Source of the DNA: Lineus longissimus
Taxonomy: Eukaryota; Nemertea; Pilidiophora; Heteronemertea; Lineidae
DNA length: 64,000 nucleotides
Reading direction: 5' to 3'
NCBI RefSeq assembly: GCF_910592395.1
Contig: NC_088315.1
Span: 2,856,501-2,920,500 of the forward strand
Shown: positions 9,540 through 22,625 of the stretch, in pieces
Numbering within the stretch: the first letter of the stretch is position 1
Layout: each line of letters opens with the position of its first letter
The notes under the pieces: generated by a model
Databases searched by the model: none
What the model was told of the DNA's origin: nothing
What the model saw: only the letters and a program-made list of their open reading frames with translations
Made by a program: the position numbers and the translations under genes

Positions 9540-12500
9540 ATTCATGTTTGACGTGAGATATTCGGCAATCTGAAGACAGGCCTTAGGGTACGCGCCATGA
9601 TTGTGGTTAGGTCACGCTGGCGGAAGAGTAATTGGGTGCAAATAGTTCCAAGGTAACCGTATAACTCAATATAACTATAGATATTTCTTAATATATCGTA
9701 TATATTTAGCTCGGTGATTTTATTGAAAATGTTTGCAGTTGATTTAAATGTTTGAATGGTTTAAAAACAAAATTTTTCGAAGCGAGGTCAACAGGGTCAA
9801 AAGAAATAGTTTTTGGCGCCAATGATGTCGGCAATGGCAGATTTGAATTAAGATTCGAGTCAATTCTTTTGGAAGCCGAAAGTGTGGATGCACAGGGCCA
9901 TTGCATTTAGAAAGCTCCGCCGACTGATAGTCAAACCATTCCCTGGAGTGCTCGAAAACCTGGAATCAGTGTGTACTTCAGCTTGAAAAGTTCGCGGGTG
10001 AAGGGGTTTTCTTCATGATAATATTGATAATGATAATAATGATGATGGTTTAAGAGCGCTGGCGGATCCAGGAACTGGAAGAAGAGGGAGCGTGCACTGC
10101 ATTTCTCATGAAAATTGCTGCACTACAGGTGTGTTCCAAAATTTCATGGTCAATTTCAAAGATTCTATAACAATCAGGGGGCGTGCCTCTGGTGCACCCC
10201 CTTGGATACGCGCCTAATAAACGTTCATGGATGAAAGTAGAAAGAAAGCTTTAAAAAAAAACGATATAAGATTCGCCAGGGTTTGAATCTAATTCGAATC
10301 TGCGCCTGATAAACGTTCATGGATGAAAAATGGAAAGAAGACGTTTTAAGAAAACGAAAAAATACATTCGCCGGGGTTCGAACCCGTGACCACCCAATCT
10401 AAAGCGCAGCACTCTAACCGCTGAGCTATTAGGGCATTCATGTTTGACGTGAGATATTCGGCAATCTGAAGACAGGCCTTAGGGTACGCGCCATGATTGT
10501 GGTTAGGTCACGCTGGCGGAAGAGTAATTGGGTGCAAATAGTTCCAAGGTAACCGTATAACTCAATATAACTATAGATATTTCTTAATATATCGTATATA
10601 TTTAGCTCGGTGATTTTATTGAAAATGTTTGCAGTTGATTTAAATGTTTGAATGGTTTAAAAACAAAATTTTTCGAAGCGAGGTCAACAGGGTCAAAAGA
10701 AATAGTTTTTGGCGCCAATGATGTCGGCAATGGCAGATTTGAATTAAGATTCGAGTCGATTCTTTTGGAAGCCGAAAGTGTGGATGCACAGGGCTATTGC
10801 ATTTAGAAAGCTCCGCCGACTGATAGTCAAACCATTCCCTGGAGTGCTCGAAAACCTGGAATCAGTGTGTACTTCAGCTTGAAAAGTTCGCGGGTGAAGG
10901 GGTTTTCTTCATGATAATATTGATAATGATAATAATGATGATGGTTTAAGAGCGCTGGCGGATCCAGGAACTGGAAGAAGAGGGAGCGTGCACTGCATTT
11001 CTCATGAAAATTGCTGCACTACAGGTGTGTTTCAAAATTTCATGGTCAATTTCAAAGATTCTATAACAATCAGGGGGCGTGCCTCTGGTGCACCCCCTTG
11101 GATACGCGCCTAATAAACGTTCATGGATGCAAGTAGAAAGAAAGCTTTAAAAAAAAACGATATAAGATTCGCCAGGGTTTGAATCTAATTCGAATCCGCG
11201 CCTGATAAACGTTCATGGATGAAAAATGGAAAGAAGACGTTTTAAGAAAACGAAAAAATACATTCGCCGGGGTTCGAACCCGTGACCACCCAATCTAAAG
11301 CGCAGCACTCTAACCGCTGAGCTATTAGGGCATTCATGTTTGACGTGAGATATTCGGCAATCTGAAGACAGGCCTTAGGGTACGCGCCATGATTGTGGTT
11401 AGGTCACGCTGGCGGAAGAGTAATTGGGTGCAAATAGTTCCAAGGTAACCGTATAACTCAATATAACTATAGATATTTCTTAATATATCGTATATATTTA
11501 GCTCGGTGATTTTATTGAAAATGTTTGCAGTTGATTTAAATGTTTGAATGGTTTAAAAACAAAATTTTTCGAAGCGAGGTCAACAGGGTCAAAAGAAATA
11601 GTTTTTGGCGCCAATGATGTCGGCAATGGCAGATTTGAATTAAGATTCGAGTCAATTCTTTTGGAAGCCGAAAGTGTGGATGCACAGGGCCATTGCATTT
11701 AGAAAGCTCCGCCGACTGATAGTCAAACCATTCCCTGGAGTGCTCGAAAACCTGGAATCAGTGTGTACTTCAGCTTGAAAAGTTCGCGGGTGAAGGGGTT
11801 TTCTTCATGATAATATTGATAATGATAATAATGATGATGGTTTAAGAGCGCTGGCGGATCCAGGAACTGGAAGAAGAGGGAGCGTGCACTGCATTTCTCA
11901 TGAAAATTGCTGCACTACAGGTGTGTTCCAAAATTTCATGGTCAATTTCAAAGATTCTATAACAATCAGGGGGCGTGCCTCTGGTGCACCCCCTTGGATA
12001 CGCGCCTAATAAACGTTCATGGATGAAAGTAGAAAGAAAGCTTTAAAAAAAAACGATATAAGATTCGCCAGGGTTTGAATCTAATTCGAATCTGCGCCTG
12101 ATAAACGTTCATGGATGAAAAATGGAAAGAAGACGTTTTAAGAAAACGAAAAAATACATTCGCCGGGGTTCGAACCCGTGACCACCCAATCTAAAGCGCA
12201 GCACTCTAACCGCTGAGCTATTAGGGCATTCATGTTTGACGTGAGATATTCGGCAATCTGAAGACAGGCCTTAGGGTACGCGCCATGATTGTGGTTAGGT
12301 CACGCTGGCGGAAGAGTAATTGGGTGCAAATAGTTCCAAGGTAACCGTATAACTCAATATAACTATAGATATTTCTTAATATATCGTATATATTTAGCTC
12401 GGTGATTTTATTGAAAATGTTTGCAGTTGATTTAAATGTTTGAATGGTTTAAAAACAAAATTTTTCGAAGCGAGGTCAACAGGGTCAAAAGAAATAGTTT

Positions 12501-15500
12501 TTGGCGCCAATGATGTCGGCAATGGCAGATTTGAATTAAGATTCGAGTCGATTCTTTTGGAAGCCGAAAGTGTGGATGCACAGGGCCATTGCATTTAGAA
12601 AGCTCCGCCGACTGATAGTCAAACCATTCCCTGGAGTGCTCGAAAACCTGGAATCAGTGTGTACTTCAGCTTGAAAAGTTCGCGGGTGAAGGGGTTTTCT
12701 TCATGATAATATTGATAATGATAATAATGATGATGGTTTAAGAGCGCTGGCGGATCCAGGAACTGGAAGAAGAGGGAGCGTGCACTGCATTTCTCATGAA
12801 AATTGCTGCACTACAGGTGTGTTCCAAAATTTCATGGTCAATTTCAAAGATTCTATAACAATCAGGGGGCGTGCCTCTGGTGCACCCCCTTGGATACGCG
12901 CCTAATAAACGTTCATGGATGAAAGTAGAAAGAAAGCTTTAAAAAAAAAAGGTTTTATAAGATTCGCCAGGGTTTGAATCTAATCCGAATCCGCGCCTGA
13001 TAAACGTTCATGGATGAAAAATGGAAAGAAGACGTTTTAAGAAAAAGGAAAAATACATTCGCCGGGGTTCGAACCCGTGACCACCCAATCTAAAGCGCAG
13101 CACTCTAACCGCTGAGCTATTAGGGCATTCATGTTTGACGTGAGATATTCGGCAATCTGAAGACAGGCCTTAGGGTACGCGCCATGATTGTGGTTAGGTC
13201 ACGCTGGCGGAAGAGTAATTGGGTGCAAATAGTTCCAAGGTCACCGTATAACTCAATATAACTATAGATATTTCTTAATATATCGTATATATTTAGCTCG
13301 GTGATTTTATTGAAAATGTTTGCAGTTGATTTAAATGTTTGAATGGTTTAAAAACAAAATTTTTCGAAGCGAGGTCAACAGGGTCAAAAGAAATAGTTTT
13401 TGGCGCCAATGATGTCGGCAATGGCAGATTTGAATTAAGATTCGAGTCGATTCTTTTGGAAGCCGAAAGTGTGGATGCACAGGGCCATTGCATTTAGAAA
13501 GCTCCGCCGACTGATAGTCAAACCATTCCCTGGAGTGCTCGAAAACCTGGAATCAGTGTGTACTTCAGCTTGAAAAGTTCGCGGGTGAAGGGGTTTTCTT
13601 CATGATAATATTGATAATGTTAATAATGATGATGGTTTAAGAGCGCTGGCGGATCCAGGAACTGGAAGAAGAGGGAGCGTGCACTGCATTTCTCATGAAA
13701 ATTGCTGCACTACAGGTGTGTTCCAAAATTTCATGGTCAATTTCAAAGATTCTATAACAATCAGGGGGCGTGCCTCTGGTGCACCCCCTTGGATACGCGC
13801 CTAATAAACGTTCATGGATGAAAGTAGAAAGAAAGCTTTAAAAAAAAAACGATATAAGATTCGCCAGGGTTTGAATCTAATCCGAATCCGCGCCTGATAA
13901 ACGTTCATGGATGAAAAATGGAAAGAAGACCTTTTAAAAAAACGAAAAAATACATTTGCCGGGGTTCGAACCCGTGACCACCCAATCTAAAGCGCAGCAC
14001 TCTAACCGCTGAGCTAGTAGGGCATTCATGTTTGACGTGAGATATTCGGCAATCTGAAGACAGGCCTTAGGGTACGCGCCATGATTGTGGTTAGGTCACG
14101 CTGGCGGAAGAGTAATTGGGTGCAAATAGTTCCAAGGTAACCGTATAACTCAATATAACTATAGATATTTCTTAATATACCGTATATATTTAGCTCGGTG
14201 ATTTTATTGAAAATGTTTGCAGTTGATTTAAATGTTTGAATGGTTTAAAAACAAAATTTTTCGAAGCGAGGTCAACAGGGTCAAAAGAAATAGTTTTTGG
14301 CGCCAATGATGTCGGCAATGGCAGATTTGAATTAAGATTCGAGTCGATTCTTTTGGAAGCCGAAAGTGTGGATGCACAGGGCAATTGCATTTAGAAAGCT
14401 CCGCCGACTGATAGTCAAACCATTCCCTGGAGTGCTCGAAAACCTGGAATCAGTGTGTACTTCAGCTTGAAAAGATCGCGGGTGAAGGGGTTTTCTTCAT
14501 GATAATATTGATAATGATAATAATGATGATGGTTTAAGAGCGCTGGCGGATCCAGGAACTGGAAGAAGAGGGAGCGTGCACTGCATTTCTCATGAAAATT
14601 GCTGCACTACAGGTGTGTTCCAAAATTTCATGGTCAATTTCAAAGATTCTATAACAATCAGGGGGCGTGCCTCTGGTGCACCCCCTTGGATACGCGCCTG
14701 ATAAACGTTCATGGATGAAAGTAGAAAGAAAGCTTTTAAAAAAACGATATAAGATTCGCCAGGGTTTGAATCTAATTCGAATCCGTGCCTGATAAACGTT
14801 CATGGATGAAAAATGGAAAGAAGACCTTTTAAAAAAACGAAAAAATACATTCGCCGGGGTTCGAACCCGTGAGCACCATACTAAAGCGCAGCACTCTAAC
14901 CGCTGAGCTATTAGGGCGTTCATGTTTGACGTGAGATATTCGGCAATATGAAGACAGGCCTTAGGGTACGCGCCATGATTGTGGCTAGGTCACGCTGGCG
15001 GAAGAGTAATTGGGTGCAAATAGTTCCAAGGTAACCGTATAACTCAATATAACTATAGATATTTCTTAATATATCGTATATATTTAGCTCGGTGATTTTA
15101 TTGAAAATGTTTGCAGTTGATTTAAATGTTTGAATGGTTTAAAAACAAAATTTTTCGAAGCGAGGTCAACAGGGTCAAAAGAAATAGTTTTTGGCGCCAA
15201 TGATGTCGGCAATGGCAGATTTGAATTAAGATTCGAGTCGATTCTTTTGGAAGCCGAAAGTGTGGATGCACAGGGCCATTGCATTTAGAAAGCTCCGCCG
15301 ACTGATAGTCAAACCATTCCCTGGAGTGCTCGAAAACCTGGAATCAGTGTGTACTTCAGCTTGAAAAGTTCGCGGGTGAATAGAAGGGGTTTTCTTCATG
15401 ATAATATTGATAATGTTAATAATGATGATGGTTTAAGAGCGCTGGCGGATCCAGGAACTGGAAGAAGAGGGAGCGTGCACTGCATTTCTCATGAAAATTG

Positions 15501-18500
15501 CTGCACTACAGGTGTGTTCCAAAATTTCATGGTCAATTTCAAAGATTCTATAACAATCAGGGGGCGTGCCTCTGGTGCACCCCCTTGGATACGCGCCTAA
15601 TAAACGTTCATGGATGAAAGTAGAAAGAAAGCTTTAAAAAAAAAAACGATATAAGATTCGCCAGGGTTTGAATCTAATTCGAATCCGCGCCTGATAAACG
15701 TTCATGGATGAAAAATGGAAAGAAGACCTTTTAAAAAAACGAAAAAATACATTCGCCGGGGTTCGAACCCGTGACCACCCAATCTAAAGCGCAGCACTCT
15801 AACCGCTGAGCTATTAGGGCATTCATGTTTTACGTGAGATATTCGGCAATCTGAAGACAGGCCTTAGGGTACGCGCCATGATTGTGGTTAGGTCACGCTG
15901 GCAGAAGAGTAATTGGGTGCAAATAGTTCCAAGGTAACCGTATAACTCAATATAACTATAGATATTTCTTAATATATCGTATATATTTAGCTCGGTGATT
16001 TTATTGAAAATGTTTGCAGTTGATTTAAATGTTTGAATGGTTTAAAAACAAAATTTTTCGAAGCGAGGTCAACAGGGTCAAAAGAAATAATTTTTGGCGC
16101 CAATGATGTCGGCAATGGCAGATTTGAATTAAGATTCGAGTCGATTCTTTTGGAAGCCGAAAGTGTGGATGCACAGGGCAATTGCATTTAGAAAGCTCCG
16201 CCGACTGATAGTCAAACCATTCCCTGGAGTGCTCGAAAACCTGGAATCAGTGTGTACTTCAGCTTGAAAAGTTCGCGGGTGAAGGGGTTTTCTTCATGAT
16301 AATATTGATAATGATAATAATGATGATGGTTTAAGAGCGCTGGCGGATCCAGGAACTGGAAGAAGAGGGAGCGTGCACTGCATTTCTCATGAAAATTGCT
16401 GCACTACAGGTGTGTTCCAAAATTTCATGGTCAATTTCAAAGATTCTATAACAATCAGGGGGCGTGCCTCTGGTGCACCCCCTTGGATACGCGCCTAATA
16501 AACGTTCATGGATGAAAGTAGAAAGAAAGCTTTAAAAAACAACGATATAAGATTCGCCAGGGTTTGAATCTAATTCGAATCCGCGCCTGATAAACGTTCA
16601 TGGATGAAAAATGGAAAGAAGACCTTTTAAAAAAACGAAAAAATACATTCGCCGGGGTTCGAACCCGTGACCACCCAATCTAAAGCGCAGCACTCTAACC
16701 GCTGAGCTATTAGGGCATTCATGTTTTACGTGAGATATTCGGCAATCTGAAGACAGGCCTTAGGGTACGCGCCATGATTGTGGTTAGGTCACGCTGGCGG
16801 AAGAGTAATTGGGTGCAAATAGTTCCAAGGTAACCGTATAACTCAATATAACTATAGATATTTCTTAATATATCGTATATATTTAGCTCGGTGATTTTAT
16901 TGAAAATGTTTGCAGTTGATTTAAATGTTTGAATGGTTTAAAAACAAAATTTTTCGAAGCGAGGTCAACAGGGTCAAAAGAAATAGTTTTTGGCGCCAAT
17001 GATGTCGGCAATGGCAGATTTGAATTAAGATTCGAGTCGATTCTTTTGGAAGCCGAAAGTGTGGATGCACAGGGCAATTGCATTTAGAAAGCTCCGCCGA
17101 CTGATAGTCAAACCATTCCCTGGAGTGCTCGAAAACCTGGAATCAGTGTGTACTTCAGCTTGAAAAGTTCGCGGGTGAAGGGGTTTTCTTCATGATAATA
17201 TTGATAATGATAATAATGATGATGGTTTAAGAGCGCTGGCGGATCCAGGAACTGGAAGAAGAGGGAGCGTGCACTGCATTTCTCATGAAAATTGCTGCAC
17301 TACAGGTGTGTTCCAAAATTTCATGGTCAATTTCAAAGATTCTATAACAATCAGGGGGCGTGCCTCTGGTGCACCCCCTTGGATACGCGCCTAATAAACG
17401 TTCATGGATGAAAGTAGAAAGAAAGCTTTAAAAAAAAACGATATAAGATTCGCCAGGGTTTGAATCTAATTCGAATCCGCGCCTGATAAACGTTCATGGA
17501 TGAAAAATGGAAAGAAGACCTTTTAAAAAAACGAAAAAATACATTCGCCGGGGTTCGAACCCGTGACCACCCACTCTAAAGCGCAGCACTCTAACCGCTG
17601 AGCTATTAGGGCATTCATGTTTTACGTGAGATATTAGGCAATCTGAAGACAGGCCTTAGGGTACGCGCCATGATTGTGGTTAGGTCACGCTGGCGGAAGA
17701 GTAATTGGGTGCAAATAGTTCCAAGGTAACCGTATAACTCAATATAACTATAGATATTTCTTAATATATCGTATATATTTAGCTCGGTGATTTTATTGAA
17801 AATGTTTGCAGTTGATTTAAATGTTTGAATGGTTTAAAAACAAAAATTTTCGAAGCGAGGTCAACAGGGTCAAAAGAAATAGTTTTTGGCGCCAATGATG
17901 TCGGCAATGGCAGATTTGAATTAAGATTCGAGTCGATTCTTTTGGAAGCCGAAAGTGTGGATGCACAGGGCAATTGCATTTAGTGAGCTCCGCCGACTGA
18001 TAGTCAAACCATTCCCTGGAGTGCTCGAAAACCTGGAATCAGTGTGTACTTCAGCTTGAAAAGTTCGCGGGTGAAGGGGTTTTCTTCATGATAATATTGA
18101 TAATGATAATAATGATGATGGTTTAAGAGCGCTGGCGGATCCAGGAACTGGAAGAAGAGGGAGCGTGCACTGCATTTCTCATGAAAATTGCTGCACTACA
18201 GGTGTGTTCCAAAATTTCATGGTCAATTTCAAAGATTCTATAACAATCAGGGGGCGTGCCTCTGGTGCACCCCCTTGGATACGCGCCTGATAAACGTTCA
18301 TGGATCAAAGTAGAAAGAAAGCTTTTAAAAAAACGATATAAGATTCGCCAGGGTTTGAATCTAATTCGAATCCGCGCCTGATAAACGTTCATGGATGAAA
18401 AATGGAAAGAAGACCTTTTAAAAAAACGAAAAAATACATTCGCTGGGGTTCGAACACGTGACCACGATACTAAAGCGCAGCACTCTAACCGCTGAGCTAT

Positions 18501-20231
18501 CAGGGCGTTCATGTTTTACGTGAGATATTCGGCAATCTGAAGACAGGCCTTAGGGTACGCGCCATGATTGTGGCTAGGTCACGCTGGCGGAAGAGTAATT
18601 GGGTGCAAATAGTTCCAAGGTAACGGTATAACTCAATATTACTATAGATATTTCTTAATATATCGTATATATATATAGCTCGGTGATTTTATTGAAAATG
18701 TTTGCAGTTGATTTAAATGTTTGAATGGTTTAAAAACAAAATTTTTCGAAGCGAGGTCAACAGGGTCAAAAGAAATAGTTTTGGGCGCCAATGATGTCGG
18801 CAATGGCAGATTTGAATTAAGATTCGAGTCGATTCTTTTGGAAGCCGAAAGTGTGGATGCACAGGGCAATTGCATTTAGAAAGCTCCGCCGACTGATAGT
18901 CAAACCATTCCCTGGAGTGCTCGAAAACCTGGAATCAGTGTGTACTTCAGCTTGAAAAGTTCGCGGGTGAAGGGGTTTTCTTCATGATAATATTGATAAT
19001 GATAATAATGATGATGGTTTAAGAGCGCTGGCGGATCCAGGAACTGGAAGAAGAGGGAGCGTGCACTGCATTTCTCATGAAAATTGCTGCACTACAGGTG
19101 TGTTCCAAAATTTCATGGTCAATTTCAAAGATTCTATAACAATCAGGGGGCGTGCCTCTGGTGCACCCCCTTGGATACGCGCCTAATAAACGTTCATGGA
19201 TGAAAGTAGAAAGAAAGCTTTAAAAAAAAACGATATAAGATTCGCCAGGGTTTGAATCTAATTCGAATCCGCGCCTGATAAACGTTCATGGATGAAAAAT
19301 GGAAAGAAGACCTTTTAAAAAAACGAAAAAATACATTCGCCGGGGTTCGAACCCGTGACCACCCACTCTAAAGCGCAGCACTCTAACCGCTGAGCTATTA
19401 GGGCATTCATGTTTTACGTGAGATATTCGGCAATCTGAAGACAGGCCTTAGGGTACGCGCCATGATTGTGGTTAGGTCACGCTGGCGGAAGAGTAATTGG
19501 GTGCAAATAGTTCCAAGGTAACCGTATAACTCAATATTACTATAGATATTTCTTAATATATCGTATATATATAGCTCGGTGATTTTATTGAAAATGTTTG
19601 CAGTTGATTTAAATGTTTGAATGGTTTAAAAACAAAATTTTTCGAAGCGAGGTCAACAGGGTCAAAAGAAATAGTTTTTGGCGCCAATGATGTCGGCAAT
19701 GGCAGATTTGAATTAAGATTCGAGTCGATTCTTTTGGAAGCCGAAAGTTCGGATGCACAGGGCAATTGCATTTAGAAAGCTCCGCCGACTGATAGTCAAA
19801 CCATTCCCTGGAGTGCTCGAAAACCTGGAATCAGTGTGTACTTCAGCTTGAAAAGTTCGCGGGTGAAGGGGTTTTCTTCATGATAATATTGATAATGATA
19901 ATAATGATGATGGTTTAAGAGCGCTGGCGGATCCATGGAACTGGAAGAAGAGGGAGCGTGCACTGCATTTCTCATGAAAATTGCTGCACTACAGGTGGGT
20001 TCCAAAATTTCATGGTCAATTTCAAAGATTCTATAACAATCAGGGGGCGTGCCTCTGGTGCACCCCCTTGGATACGCGCCTGATAAACGTTCATGGATGA
20101 AAGTAGAAAGAAAGCTTTAAAAAAAAACGATATAAGATTCGCCAGGGTTTGAATCTAATTCGAATCCGCGCCTGATAAACGTTCATGGATGAAAAAAATG
20201 GAAAGAAGACCTTTTAAAAGAACGAAAAAAT

Positions 20232-20302
20232 ACACTCGCCGGGGTTCGAACCCGTGACCACCCAATCTAAAGCGCAGCGCTCTAGCCGCTGAGCTATCGG
20301 AC
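20232..20302 (-). ncRNA. less degraded tRNA-like copy, unit 14 of the array
   Basis: As in the other units, but with GGCTAGAGCGC in place of GGTTAGAGTGC, so the D stem GCTC/GAGC pairs completely. The 5' end reads GTCCGATAGC. The same D-stem state is shared by the terminal copy, suggesting the right edge preserves an older form of the SINE head. Confidence 0.65.
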
Positions 20303-21128
20303 GTTCATGTTTGACGTGAGATATTCGGCAATCTGAAGACAGGCCTTAGGGTACGCGCCATGATTGTGGCTAGGTCACGCTGGCGGAAGAGTAATTGGGT
20401 GCAAATAGTTCCAAGGTAACCGTATAACTCAATATTACTATAGATATTTCTTAATATATCGTATATATATAGCTCGGTGATTTTATTGAAAATGTTTGCA
20501 GTTGATTTAAATGTTTGAATGGTTTAAAAACAAAATTTTTCGAAGCGAGGTCAACAGGGTCAAAAGAAATAGTTTTTGGCGCCAATGATGTCGGCAATGG
20601 CAGATTTGAATTAAGATTCGAGTCGATTCTTTCGGAAGCCGAAAGTGCGGATGCACAGGGCAATTGCATTTAGAAAGCTCCGCCGACTGATAGTCAAACC
20701 ATTCCCTGGAGTGCTCGAAAACCTGGAATCAGTGTGTACTTCAGCTTGAAAAGTTCGCGGGTGAAGGGGTTTTCTTCATGATAATATTGATAACGATAAT
20801 AATGATGATGGTTTAAGAGCGCTGGCGGATCCATGGAACTGGAAGAAGAGGGAGCGTGCACTGCATTTCTCATGAAAATTGCTGCACTACAGGTGTGTTC
20901 CAAAATTTCATGGTCAATTTCAAAGATTCTATAACAATCAGGGGGCGTGCCTCTGGTGCACCCTCTTGGATACGCGCCTGATAAACGTTCATGGATGAAA
21001 GTAGAAAGAAAGCTTTAAAAAAAAAACGATATAAGATTCGCCAGGGTTTGAATCTAATTCGAATCCGCGCCTGATAAACGTTCATGGATGAAAAATGGAA
21101 AGAAGACCTTTTAAAAAACGAAAAAATA

Positions 21129-21199
21129 CATTCGCCGGGGTTCGAACCCGTGACCACCCAATCTAAAGCGCAGCGCTCTAGCCGCTGAGCTATCAGAGC
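21129..21199 (-). ncRNA. less degraded tRNA-like copy in the terminal partial unit
   Basis: Minus strand starts GCTCTGATAGCTCAGCGG and continues GCTAGAGCGC, with fully paired D stem and the same GGGTTCGAACCC B box. A T-run follows just downstream. Acceptor and anticodon stems are degraded as in the other units. Confidence 0.65.
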
Positions 21200-21329
21200 G
21201 TTCATGTTTGACGTGAGATATTCGGCAATCTGAAGACAGGCCTTAGGGTACGCGCCATGATTGTGGCTAGGTCACGCTGGCGAAAGAGTAATTGGGTGCA
21301 AATAGTTCCAAAGTAACCGTATCTATATC

Positions 21330-21523
21330 ATAATACTATAAGGCGGCTCGATAAAGTGCCATTTGGGGGTAGTGTTTCGTCTCGAAATTTTGCCCCTTTG
21401 CAGGTGATATGTTATCCTGATGCAACGTTATGTTTATTTTCGGAAATTTACTTCAGCTGAGCAGTAATGAGGGATTTTTAATCGGACACTGTCAATTCTC
21501 CTTACCACTCACAGAAGCCAAGT
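21330..21523 (+). repeat. 194-bp direct repeat, right bracket of the satellite array
   Basis: Same orientation as 7905-8098 with 7 mismatches. It follows the broken last satellite unit after only about 7 bases, whereas on the left 123 unrelated bases intervene. Downstream sequence (GATATTGCATTAG...) differs from that after the left copy. Confidence 0.95.
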
Positions 21524-22614
21524 GATATTGCATTAGATTTTCATTGCAATTCAATCGATTCAAGGTATAGCCCATTTGAGCCTGCCTGCGCCACGGGTAC
21601 AATGCCAGTAGAATATAATAGTGCTGATATTATTGTATGCGATGTGCTAGGCTATTTACTGAAAGGAAGACTTGGCCCGTCCATGCTAAGAATTCGTCTG
21701 AGTATCTAGAGGCTTTTTCTGCGGTTTACTGGAAAAGACGGTATGGTTCCGCTTTCTGCAGCAGTTGTCGCGGACAGCCTGCAGCAAGCACGTGGCATTA
21801 AGCCACGCCTCCTAATTGGGTCTTGACGTCTGACAGCCCACCTGATGAAGGATTGTTTTTATACTCGTCACTGATACGTCTACTTCTTCCCGCCATAGTT
21901 TATTATTCACAGGTCCACATGACCCATGTATTCTTACTCAATTAATATTCAGATAGCAGTTAGAATTCATACAGAACAAATCCCTCGTTACTTTTCCATT
22001 ATTCGAACCCTTGCCACGTGCTCAACGCACAGCAGTCGTGGGCCTGCATGCAGTCATGGCATGGAGTCAATTTCATGAAAATCTATAGCCTATCACTCGC
22101 GAAGGCTGATGAAGCTATAACTTTTAAATGCCTGTTGGCTACTCTCGATTCTTTTCATTTTCAGATTGCAGCGCCTAATCGCAATAACCACAGTGCCGCG
22201 AGGTGTCATACAGAATAACCCTGGGCGTCAGGATTGACGTCATTTCTCCCTATAGGTCAGACTGGCGAAGGTCAAGCGTGCGGTTGAGAGCCGACCACAT
22301 CGTCCGCGGGTTCCACCACCGCTACCAAACATCAATGGCAGCCTTCTCAATAATGTGTGTGGTAGGTAACGCGGTATACAGAGAGAAGAAATGCTGTCGC
22401 TACCACTAATGCTTTTCGCACCGGACCGAGACTTGCTGAGCGCGGGGGAAAATCGCATTACATGTAGTTTGAACACGTGCCTCTCTAGGGCGAGGGTCAA
22501 GTGCGTTTGACAGCCATGATAACCCGGCGTAACCTAGAATATATCGGGTCAGTGATATAAAGGCATTGTCCCGATAGAATGCACTCTTGATAGAAAGGCA
22601 TTATCCTTTTTTAT
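21524..22614. other. intergenic sequence between satellite and minisatellite
   Basis: No gene recognised. It contains, at 21726-21752, a 27-base word (TTACTGGAAAAGACGG...) that recurs inverted at 25008-25034 with three mismatches, plus unremarkable unique sequence. Confidence 0.6.
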
Positions 22615-22625
22615 GATTTTCAATG

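Larger units (their letters stand above)
9088..9983. repeat. representative satellite unit (second copy)
   Basis: Sub-structure of one intact unit: simple GATAATAATGATGAT tract at about 9118-9152; GGCGGATCCAGG at 9165-9176 and its rough inverse CCTTGGATACGCGCC ending at 9318, suggesting a captured small inverted-repeat element; 92-bp tandem dimer 9313-9496; tRNA-like sequence 9469-9539 on the minus strand; then a non-repetitive AT-rich segment to the unit end. The composite reads as a tRNA-derived SINE plus other debris that became the monomer of a satellite. Confidence 0.75.
8222..21322. repeat. 13.1-kb tandem array of ~896-bp satellite units (14 full + 1 partial)
   Basis: Unit starts (at TGAAAAGTTCGCGGG, where one base varies in one copy): 8222, 9088, 9984, 10880, 11776, 12672, 13571, 14468, 15362, 16265, 17161, 18057, 18953, 19849, 20747. 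Lengths are 896 in eight units and 894-903 in the other full ones; the first lacks about 29 bp near its left end and the last stops after 576 bp. Copies are very similar. Each unit holds, left to right: a GATAAT/GATGAT-rich stretch, a GGCGGATCCAGG...CCTTGGATACGCGCC segment, a 92-bp dimer, a minus-strand tRNA-like sequence, and an AT-rich part with a 66-codon minus-strand open frame that is not maintained. No transposase, reverse transcriptase or capsid frame is present. Confidence 0.98.

Noticed and set aside
14534-14923. 129-codon minus-strand frames at 14534-14923 and 18123-18512 (MNALIAQRLE...)
   Set aside because: They translate the tRNA-like SINE head and adjoining repeat. The opening ALIAQRLE string is the usual reading of an A-box region, and the longer frame depends on a single-base deletion in these two units.
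8222-21322. CRISPR-like repeat array
   Set aside because: Units are ~896 bp and contiguous with no unique spacers, in a eukaryotic context with spliced genes.
7905-21523. Giant LTR retrotransposon with 194-bp LTRs
   Set aside because: No TG...CA termini, primer-binding site, polypurine tract or reverse transcriptase, integrase or capsid frame; the interior is satellite DNA.
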